Source: Veillonellales bacterium (GTDB lineage: Bacteria > Bacillota > Negativicutes > Veillonellales > Dialisteraceae). Taken from it: 64,000 bases of DNA. The notes below the pieces were generated by a model that saw nothing but the letters and a program-made list of their open reading frames with translations, was not told the DNA's origin and made no database searches. Each line of letters opens with the position of its first letter. The stretch's first letter is position 1. The stretch lies in NCBI GenBank assembly GCA_944390485.1, contig CALXPQ010000001.1:248001-312000 (forward strand), written 5' to 3'. A program made the translations under genes and the position numbers. This document shows, in pieces, positions 58,137 to 64,000 of this stretch.

Positions 58137-58670
58137 TTACTTTTCCGCTTCGATCAGTCCGTACTTGCCGTCATCCCGGCGATAGACCACCGCGGGGCTG
58201 TCCGTCTGCGAATTGAAGAACATGAAGAAATTGTGTTCCAGCAGATTCATCTGAAGGATGGCTTCTTCCGGAGACATCGGCGAGATCTGGAAGCGTTTCG
58301 TCCGAACGATCTCAAACTCCGTATCCGGAGCCGGCGGTTCCTTCTCCTGCATGAACTGCGTGCTCAGCACTTTCTGTTCCTTGAATCTCTTGGCCAGACG
58401 CGTCTTGTATTTGTGGATCTGCCGTTCGACCTTGTCAAACACCAGATCAATGGATTTATACATATCGTCAGACTTCTCGACGCCGCGGAGAATAACCCCA
58501 TCCACATAGACGGTGACCTCACAGGTCCGGGTCATATTGGAAATACGGAGAAGCACGTTCATCTTGATCGGTTTATCGAAATATCTCTGGATCTTGCCGG
58601 TGTGTTTTTCCACATACTGGTGCAGAGCATCCGTCATTTCAAGATTTTTACCTCTGATTGTTACGTCCAT
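58137..58670 (-). CDS. hpf: Long-form ribosome hibernation promoting factor
   Basis: The 177-residue protein dimerises 70S ribosomes into inactive 100S particles in non-growing cells. The N-terminal S30AE domain (1-105) starts MDVTIRGKNLEMTDALHQYVEKHTGK, seen as TIRGKNLEMTDALHQYVEKH, and the C-terminal dimerisation domain (about 118-177) contains IVRTKRFQISPMSPEEAILQMNLLEHNFFMFFN (in part RTKRFQISPMSPEEAILQM). The ATG at 58670 follows AAAGGAGG; longer readings extend through the leader hairpin. It is monocistronic and lies upstream of secA. Confidence 0.96.
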   Translation of the reverse strand: MDVTIRGKNLEMTDALHQYVEKHTGKIQRYFDKPIKMNVLLRISNMTRTCEVTVYVDGVILRGVEKSDDMYKSIDLVFDKVERQIHKYKTRLAKRFKEQKVLSTQFMQEKEPPAPDTEFEIVRTKRFQISPMSPEEAILQMNLLEHNFFMFFNSQTDSPAVVYRRDDGKYGLIEAEK

Positions 58671-58691
58671 AATCAAACTCCTCCTTTCATT

Positions 58692-58709
58692 GCCAGACTG
58701 AATTGTCTG
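58692..58709 (-). other. Leader hairpin in the hpf 5' UTR
   Basis: CCAGAC and GTCTGG (58692-58697 and 58704-58709) can form a 6-bp stem with a 6-base loop, just upstream of the ribosome site. Confidence 0.5.
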
Positions 58710-58720
58710 GTTTTCATTAA

Positions 58721-58749
58721 TATTATATAACATTCATGTAAAGTTTTGA
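58721..58749 (-). promoter_or_regulatory. Predicted promoter of hpf
   Basis: On the minus strand TATAAT (58721-58726) has TTCAAA 17 bases upstream (58744-58749), about 50 bases before the start codon. Confidence 0.55.
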
Positions 58750-58801
58750 AGTAGAAAAGCATGAGTCTATGCATATTACTTATAACAAATATCTATATGG
58801 T

Positions 58802-58823
58802 CCGCCAATATTTTTATTGGCGG
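58802..58823. repeat. Perfect 9-bp inverted repeat in the glnQ-hpf spacer
   Basis: CCGCCAATA and TATTGGCGG flank TTTT. There is no T tract after it on either strand. The remaining spacer (58750-58914) holds no gene I can support. Confidence 0.6.
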
Positions 58824-58914
58824 TTCTGTCTTGACAATTCGGCCGCTTTATGAGCCGTTCCGCCTTTCTGCCGCGAAAGGCGCCTCTCTCCGCCGGACCT
58901 GCTCCGGTGCAGTC

Positions 58915-58937
58915 AAAAAGCCCGGCACAGCCGGGCT
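58915..58937 (-). terminator. Terminator after the amino-acid ABC transporter genes
   Basis: A perfect 7-bp GC-rich stem (58919-58925 with 58931-58937) is followed on the minus strand by five T residues. Confidence 0.9.
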
Positions 58938-58945
58938 CATTCCGA

Positions 58946-59689
58946 TCACAATACGCTGGCGAGGAAAGAGCGGGTGCGCTCTTCTTTCGGATGAGAAAAA
59001 ATCTCCTCCGGCGTTCCCTCTTCCAGGACGACGCCGCCGTCGATGAACAGCACACGGTTCGCCACTTCTCTGGCAAATCCCATCTCATGCGTCACGACGA
59101 CCATGGTCATGCCGGACCTCGCCAGATCTTTCATGACATCCAGCACTTCATGGACCATTTCCGGGTCCAGCGCCGATGTGGGTTCATCGAAAAGGAGCGC
59201 CTTCGGCTGCATGGCCAGCGCCCGCGCGATGGCGACGCGCTGCTGCTGGCCGCCGGACAGCTGGGCCGGGCGGGCGTCCGCCTTATCCGCAAGCCCTACC
59301 CGCGCCAGGAGCTCCATGCCCCTCTGACGGGCCTCTTCCCGGCTGATCTTCCTCACCTTCATCGGCGCCAGCATGAGATTTCTGATGACAGACATATTGG
59401 GGAACAGATTGAACCGCTGGAAGACCATGCCCACCTCCCGGCGCACTTCATTGATGTGCGAGGCGCTGTCCACCGGCACGCCCTCGAATGTGATCGTCCC
59501 GGACGTGGCTTTTTCCAGTCCGTTGATGCAGCGGAGAATCGTGCTCTTCCCGGAGCCGGACGGCCCGATGATGACCACCACTTCCCCTTCTTTCACGCGG
59601 AAGGAAATGTCTTTCAGCACCGTCAGCTCACCGAAGGATTTGCTCACGTGATCGACGGAAATCATACAGGATGTTTCAGCAGGATTCAT
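58946..59689 (-). CDS. Polar amino-acid ABC transporter, ATP-binding protein
   Basis: The ATPase (247 residues) belongs to the GlnQ/HisP group. It has Walker [21 protein letters not shown] near 41-60, the Q-loop [15 protein letters not shown] (polar amino-acid family pattern), the signature [19 protein letters not shown] and Walker [16 protein letters not shown], and ends with the family-typical [16 protein letters not shown]. It overlaps the permease stop by four bases. No substrate-binding protein gene is adjacent, so the substrate is unknown. Confidence 0.93.
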   Translation of the reverse strand: MNPAETSCMISVDHVSKSFGELTVLKDISFRVKEGEVVVIIGPSGSGKSTILRCINGLEKATSGTITFEGVPVDSASHINEVRREVGMVFQRFNLFPNMSVIRNLMLAPMKVRKISREEARQRGMELLARVGLADKADARPAQLSGGQQQRVAIARALAMQPKALLFDEPTSALDPEMVHEVLDVMKDLARSGMTMVVVTHEMGFAREVANRVLFIDGGVVLEEGTPEEIFSHPKEERTRSFLASVL

Positions 59690-60336
59690 TTTGTCCTCCG
59701 TTCCAGGAACGCCACCAGCCGAGAGATGGCCAGCGTCATCATCAGGTACAGGGCCGCCACCGTCAGCCAGATCTCAAAGGACCCGTAGGTCTGCGCGATG
59801 ATCAGCTGCCCTCTCCGCGTCAATTCTTCAAAGCCGATGACGGAAACCAGCGAGGAATCTTTCAGCATGGCGATGAATTCATTGCCGAGCGGAGGCAGGA
59901 TGTTCCGCACCGCCTGCGGCAGGATGACATAGACCATCGTCTGCCCCCAGGACAGGCCCAGCGAACGGCCGGCTTCCATCTGTCCGGGATCGATGGACTG
60001 GATGCCCGCGCGGAAAATCTCGGAGACATACGCGCCGCTGTTGATGCCGCAGGCCATGACCGCCGCAGCAAACGGCTCGATGCGGTGTCCCGTCACCATG
60101 GGCAGGGCGAAATAAATCAGGAAGATCTGCACGAGAAGCGGTGTGCCGCGGATGCAGTCCGCATAGACCGCCGCCAGGATGCGGAGGATCTTCACCTGCG
60201 AAATGCGCGCCACGCCCACCACGAGGCCGATCAGAAAGCCGACGGCAACGCTGACCGCCGTGATCTCGATCGTGACGGCAGCCCCCATCAGCAGAAGCGG
60301 CAGGGCCCTTTCCACAAGACTGAAATCGAAGCTCAT
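59686..60336 (-). CDS. Polar amino-acid ABC transporter, permease protein
   Basis: The 216-residue inner-membrane permease is of the HisM/GlnP type. About five membrane helices are seen (around 10-35, 46-70, 78-100, 137-160 and 180-203), with the conserved [20 protein letters not shown] near 56 and the ATPase-contacting loop [24 protein letters not shown] (seen as [20 protein letters not shown]). The ATG at 60336 follows GGAAAGGA; an in-frame ATG 12 codons earlier lacks a ribosome site. It is first in a two-gene operon with the ATPase. Confidence 0.93.
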   Translation of the reverse strand: MSFDFSLVERALPLLLMGAAVTIEITAVSVAVGFLIGLVVGVARISQVKILRILAAVYADCIRGTPLLVQIFLIYFALPMVTGHRIEPFAAAVMACGINSGAYVSEIFRAGIQSIDPGQMEAGRSLGLSWGQTMVYVILPQAVRNILPPLGNEFIAMLKDSSLVSVIGFEELTRRGQLIIAQTYGSFEIWLTVAALYLMMTLAISRLVAFLERRTK

Positions 60337-60414
60337 AAAAATCCTTTCCCATGAACTGACCAGAATGCGCATAAGTCATGCAGCATTCCGGGAAATTATG
60401 CACCATACCCCCAG

Positions 60415-60443
60415 ATTATAAAGAATTTTAAAATGTCCGTCAA
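60415..60443 (-). promoter_or_regulatory. Promoter of the amino-acid ABC transporter operon
   Basis: On the minus strand TTGACG (60438-60443) and TATAAT (60415-60420) are separated by 17 bases, immediately after the gltX terminator. Confidence 0.75.
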
Positions 60444-60453
60444 TCCGGGCACC

Positions 60454-60488
60454 AAAAAGAGCGGGGCCCCGCGAGGAACCTCCACTCT
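60454..60488 (-). terminator. Terminator after gltX
   Basis: A 9-bp stem with one mismatch and one G-T pair (60458-60466 with 60480-60488) is followed on the minus strand by five T residues. Confidence 0.8.
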
Positions 60489-60511
60489 TCTCCGTTTTGT
60501 ATGGTTCAAAA

Positions 60512-61978
60512 TCAGCCTTTGCAGAAAGCCAGCGCCTTCCGCAGCAAAGCCAGCGTCTTTTCCCGGCCGAAAAGGGCGATCATCTCATACATGCCGGGCC
60601 CCTTGGTCACGCCCGTCAGCGCGATGCGGGCCGGTTCGAACGCCGCTTTCCCCTTGATGCCCGTGCTCTTCATGACAGCCTTGAACGCGGCAGTCACCGC
60701 TTCTTCCGTAAAGTCGGGCAGCGCTTCCAGCGCCTCGATGAAGGCTTTCAGGATCACGGCGCTCGTGTCCTGTTTCAGGATGTCCACCACTTCCGGATCT
60801 TCAAACGGCGGCACGTCTTCAAAGAACATCCGCACCTGTTCCGGCGCCTGTGCCCCGTAAGAAATGCGGTCGCGCACATACCAGACGACCTGACGGAGCC
60901 AGTCTTTCTTTTCCTCCGTCAGCGGCTGCTGCACATACCCTGCTTTTTCGAGGAAGGGCAGAACAAAATCAAGCAGTTCCTCCGGAGACAGTTTTTTCAT
61001 GTACTGGAAATTGATCCAGTTCAGTTTTTCGATATCGAAGACCGCATCATTGGAAGACACGCGGTCCATGGAGAAGGCTCGAATCAGTTCTTCCCGGGAG
61101 AAGATCTCCTGTTCGCCCTTCGGCGCCCAGCCGAGCAGCGCCAGATAATTCACCACCGCTTCCGGCAGATAGCCCATATCCTTGTACGCCGTCACGGACG
61201 TCGCGCCGTGGCGCTTGCTCATCTTCTTGTGATCTGCGCCGAGGATCAGGGAAATATGGCCGAACTGCGGCACTTCATAGCCGAGCGCATGATAGATGGC
61301 GATCTGACGGGGCGTATTGGACAGGTGTTCTTCCGCGCGGATGACGTGCGTGACGCCCATGAGGGAATCGTCCACCACCACGGCAAAATTATAGACCGGA
61401 ATGCCGTCGGATTTCATGATGATGAAATCCCCCACGCCGGACGACTGGAATTCCACATGCCCGCGGACCATGTCGTCAAATGCGATGGTCTCGCCTTCCG
61501 GCACGCGGAGGCGCACCACCGGTTTGCGGCCTTCCTCCTTATACCGGGCGATCTGTTCTTCCGTGAGATGGCGGCAGTGCCCGCCATAGACCGGCGTCCG
61601 GCCTTCCTTCAGCTGCTCCTGCCGTTCCTGCTCCAGTTCTTCCTGCGAGCAATAGCAGTAGTACGCCTTCCCCTCGCTGATGAGGCGCTGCACTTCTCTC
61701 TGATAGATCTCCAGCCGCTCCGTCTGGCGGTACGGACCGTTCGGCCCGCCCACGTCGATGCCCTCGTCCCAGTCGAGACCCAGCCAGCGCATGGACTCCT
61801 TGATGTTCTCTTCCGACTCTCTGGACGACCGGGAAAGGTCCGTATCTTCGATGCGCACCAGGAACGAGCCGCCGGCATGGCGGGCGACCAGCCAGTTGAA
61901 CAGCGCCGAGCGGGCGCCGCCGATATGGAAAGGCCCGGTCGGGCTCGGTGCGAAACGGACTTTCATTTGTTTTGCCAT
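60512..61978 (-). CDS. gltX: Glutamyl-tRNA synthetase
   Basis: The class I synthetase (488 residues) charges tRNA(Glu). It has the HIGH-type motif FAPSPTGPFHIGGARSALFN near 7-26 and KMSKRHG near 254-260, a zinc-type region CYCSQEELEQERQEQL (Cys pair with distal HCRHLTEE) and a full anticodon-binding domain in the last third. The ATG at 61978 follows GGAGGAG and lies one base after the ispDF stop. It is the full-length counterpart of gluQ at 9768-10715. Discrimination between tRNA(Glu) and tRNA(Gln) cannot be read here. Confidence 0.96.
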   Translation of the reverse strand: MAKQMKVRFAPSPTGPFHIGGARSALFNWLVARHAGGSFLVRIEDTDLSRSSRESEENIKESMRWLGLDWDEGIDVGGPNGPYRQTERLEIYQREVQRLISEGKAYYCYCSQEELEQERQEQLKEGRTPVYGGHCRHLTEEQIARYKEEGRKPVVRLRVPEGETIAFDDMVRGHVEFQSSGVGDFIIMKSDGIPVYNFAVVVDDSLMGVTHVIRAEEHLSNTPRQIAIYHALGYEVPQFGHISLILGADHKKMSKRHGATSVTAYKDMGYLPEAVVNYLALLGWAPKGEQEIFSREELIRAFSMDRVSSNDAVFDIEKLNWINFQYMKKLSPEELLDFVLPFLEKAGYVQQPLTEEKKDWLRQVVWYVRDRISYGAQAPEQVRMFFEDVPPFEDPEVVDILKQDTSAVILKAFIEALEALPDFTEEAVTAAFKAVMKSTGIKGKAAFEPARIALTGVTKGPGMYEMIALFGREKTLALLRKALAFCKG

Positions 61979-61979
61979 C

Positions 61980-63149
61980 TTACGATCTCCTCCTGTACAG
62001 CAGCACAGACGCCATGGCTGCGATGCCTTCCCTGCGTCCGACCGCTCCCAACGTTTCATTGGTTGTAGCTTTTATATTAATCTGTTCCGGCGAAATATGC
62101 AACGCATCCGCCAGATTTCCCCGCATGGCCGCCGTATGGGGCGCCAGTTTCGGCGCTTCCGCAATGACCGTGCTGTCGATATTCCCAACCTGATACCCGC
62201 GCTTGGTCACGATGTCCGCCACGTTCCGGAGCAGCGTCATGCTGGAGACGCCGAGATACCGGTCGTCCGTATCCGGGAAATAATGCCCGATGTCCGGGCA
62301 GCCCGCCGCGCCGAGCAGAGCATCCATGACCGCATGGATGAGCACATCCGCGTCGGAGTGGCCCAGCAGACCGCCCCGCTCGGCGATGCGCACGCCGCCC
62401 AGGATGAGCGGACGATCTTCTGCAAAGCGGTGGATATCGTAGCCCTGTCCGATGCGGAAGGGCGGTTCCTCCTGTCCGAGCGCCCGCAGCAGCCGCACCC
62501 TGTCTTCCGGCACTGTCACTTTGAAATACGCTTCCTTCCCTTCCAGACATTTTACCGGCACGCCGCAGGCCTCGCACAGCGACGCGTCGTCCGTCACGGC
62601 CAGATGCTCCGCCAGCGCCCTTTCCATGCAGGCCCGGAACAGACCGGTGTGCGCTCCCTGCGGCGTCTGCGCGCGAAGCAGTTTCGACCGGTCCGGCGTC
62701 TGCACGACCAGGCCGTCTCCGTCCGTCACCTTGATGGTATCCACGCAGGGTACGCAATACAGCGCTGCCGGCGTCCCGCTCCGGAGATCGCGGATCAGCC
62801 GGTCGATGGCCTCGCCGTCCACCAGCGGGCGGGCGCCGTCGTGAATCAGCACAATCTCCGACTCCGGCGACAGCGCCGCCAGCCCGTGCGCCACCGATTC
62901 GGTCCGCGTCGCCCCGCCGCCGGCAAACCGCACGGGGATCTTCCCGTGCAGATCCCGGCAGACCGCCTCGAACGCAGGGCGTTCCGCCGGATCGGTCACA
63001 AGGATGATCTCATCAAGAAAAAGACTCTGCATCACATGGTACAGAGTATGCCAGATCAGCGGCCGTCCGCCGATCGTTTCCAGCAGTTTGTTGCCGGACG
63101 CACCGAAACGCTCGCCCCGCCCGGCCGCCGCGATGATCATGCTGTTCAT
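61980..63149 (-). CDS. ispDF: Bifunctional IspD-IspF enzyme of isoprenoid synthesis
   Basis: The 389-residue fusion carries two non-consecutive steps of the MEP pathway. The IspD domain (about 1-225; MEP cytidylyltransferase) has [27 protein letters not shown] and [15 protein letters not shown]. The IspF domain (about 230-389; MECDP synthase) begins [22 protein letters not shown], seen as [20 protein letters not shown], with [22 protein letters not shown] and the C-terminal [19 protein letters not shown]. It overlaps the yacL-like gene by four bases and is immediately followed by gltX. Confidence 0.96.
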   Translation of the reverse strand: MNSMIIAAAGRGERFGASGNKLLETIGGRPLIWHTLYHVMQSLFLDEIILVTDPAERPAFEAVCRDLHGKIPVRFAGGGATRTESVAHGLAALSPESEIVLIHDGARPLVDGEAIDRLIRDLRSGTPAALYCVPCVDTIKVTDGDGLVVQTPDRSKLLRAQTPQGAHTGLFRACMERALAEHLAVTDDASLCEACGVPVKCLEGKEAYFKVTVPEDRVRLLRALGQEEPPFRIGQGYDIHRFAEDRPLILGGVRIAERGGLLGHSDADVLIHAVMDALLGAAGCPDIGHYFPDTDDRYLGVSSMTLLRNVADIVTKRGYQVGNIDSTVIAEAPKLAPHTAAMRGNLADALHISPEQINIKATTNETLGAVGRREGIAAMASVLLYRRRS

Positions 63150-64000
63150 CCGTTCACGTCTTCCAGTCTGGCAAAAATCATGCGTCCCACCGAATTCTGG
63201 AGCACAGACGTGATGACGACGGGCACTTCCCGGCCGATGGCCCGGCTGCCGTTTTCCACCACGATCATCGTGCCGTCTTCCAGATAGGCCACGCCCTGAT
63301 TTTCTTCACGGCCCTGCTTCACCAGCTGCACGAACAGCTCTTCGCCGGGGATGACCGTCGGCTTCACAGCGCTGGCCAGATCGTTCAGGTTCAGCACGGC
63401 CACGCCCTGCAGTTCCGCCACTTTATTCAGGTTGTAGTCATTGGTGACGATCTTCAGATTTTTCTCCCGCGCCAGCTTTACCAGCTTGGAGTCCACTTCG
63501 TTCACGTCTTCGAAATCATCGGTCACGATGCGGATCGCGTCTTTATTATTCTTCCGGAACTGGTTCAGGATGTCCAGCCCGCGGCGGCCGCGGTTCCGTT
63601 TCAGCACATCGGACGAATCGGCGATCTTCTGCAGTTCCTCCAGCACGAAGACAGGCACGATCAGCGGCCCTTCCAGAAAGCCGCTCCGATAGACGTCGAC
63701 AATGCGCCCGTCAATGATGATGTTCGTATCGAGCAGCTTTCCGTTTTCCGCCTCTTTGCCCTTTTCCCGGCCTTTTCCCCGGCTTTCCGTATGCAGATGG
63801 AGCCATCCCACCAGTTCGTTCCGCTTGCTGATGCAGAGATGGATGCCGAGGTAGCCCAGGATGATGCTGAGCACCACCGAGACATACGGCCCGATATAGG
63901 GCACCCGGTCAAAGGCGATGCCCACCAGATTGGCGATGATCAGGCCGAGGAAAAGGCCCGCCGTGCCGAGCACCAGGTCCTGTGTGGAGATGGACGACAG
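63146..64000 (-). CDS. PIN/TRAM-domain membrane protein, YacL-like (N-terminus outside window)
   Basis: The frame stays open to the right edge, so at least 284 residues are present and the first part of the membrane region is missing. Two membrane helices remain (around [14 protein letters not shown] and [17 protein letters not shown]), then a basic linker, a PIN nuclease-fold domain with its acidic residues ([36 protein letters not shown]) and a C-terminal TRAM domain. YacL-type proteins are annotated as putative RNases, but activity is unproven. Its gene order yacL-ispD(F)-gltX resembles Bacillus. Confidence 0.93.
   Translation of the reverse strand: MSSISTQDLVLGTAGLFLGLIIANLVGIAFDRVPYIGPYVSVVLSIILGYLGIHLCISKRNELVGWLHLHTESRGKGREKGKEAENGKLLDTNIIIDGRIVDVYRSGFLEGPLIVPVFVLEELQKIADSSDVLKRNRGRRGLDILNQFRKNNKDAIRIVTDDFEDVNEVDSKLVKLAREKNLKIVTNDYNLNKVAELQGVAVLNLNDLASAVKPTVIPGEELFVQLVKQGREENQGVAYLEDGTMIVVENGSRAIGREVPVVITSVLQNSVGRMIFARLEDVNG

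Noticed and set aside
58780..59088. A 102-codon minus-strand frame after the ABC ATPase gene
   Set aside because: It overlaps the last part of the ATPase gene in another frame and runs through its terminator hairpin.
1..64000. CRISPR arrays, tRNA or rRNA genes
   Set aside because: No regularly spaced repeats and no cloverleaf or rRNA signatures were recognised on either strand by reading; tRNAscan-SE and Infernal runs would confirm this.

Overview
The window looks like chromosome from a diderm Firmicute of the class Negativicutes, most likely a Dialister/Megasphaera/Veillonella-type organism. It is GC-rich. The soluble machinery is Firmicute-like: a SAM-I riboswitch on metK, RemA, the YneA/LexA pair, a PASTA kinase with its PP2C phosphatase, RqcH, a long HPF and Obg with YhbY. 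It also carries an ExbB-ExbD-TonB system, which implies an outer membrane. The genus is an inference. No rRNA, tRNA, CRISPR array, insertion sequence or prophage was seen, and nearly all the DNA is ordinary housekeeping sequence.

Plus-strand half (about 1-36300): the end of radC and an unknown small gene; exbB-exbD-tonB; a short corrinoid cluster (precorrin-2 methyltransferase, CbiA, CobO); aspartate kinase; an M16C protease overlapping gluQRS; then rqcH on the minus strand; dapF-yicC; remA-gmk-rpoZ-coaBC; metK behind a SAM-I riboswitch; priA; def-fmt-rsmB-rlmN; the Ser/Thr phosphatase-kinase pair with rsgA and rpe; hslO and a four-gene purine-thioether salvage run (phosphorylase, mtnA, ahcY-like, deaminase). 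After that comes a small accessory patch: a PH-SHOCT protein and a tyrosine recombinase behind a long inverted repeat.

Minus-strand half (about 36300-64000): yneA diverges from lexA over two SOS-like boxes. A ten-gene run then reads obgE-yhbY-proB-proA-small membrane ORF-nadD-yqeK-LCP-rsfS-cvfB. It is followed by ftsE-ftsX-M23 peptidase-S41 protease, by secA with prfB (which keeps the RF2 +1 frameshift site), DUF5693, csaB and a split transketolase, then by long hpf, an amino-acid ABC permease/ATPase pair, and yacL-like PIN/TRAM-ispDF-gltX at the right edge.

I did not find a clear new multi-gene system. The observations most worth a second look are: (1) an inverted repeat with the geometry of a tyrosine-recombinase crossover site, 736 bp upstream of the recombinase gene; (2) active-site substitutions in the phosphorylase and in the AhcY-like enzyme that, with the adjacent deaminase, suggest a deaminate-first route for SAH and MTA; (3) a 17-bp tandem repeat at the ftsEX promoter whose core recurs in a near-palindrome over the remA promoter. 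Gene boundaries use start codons judged by Shine-Dalgarno spacing and family N-termini; alternatives are given where the choice is close.
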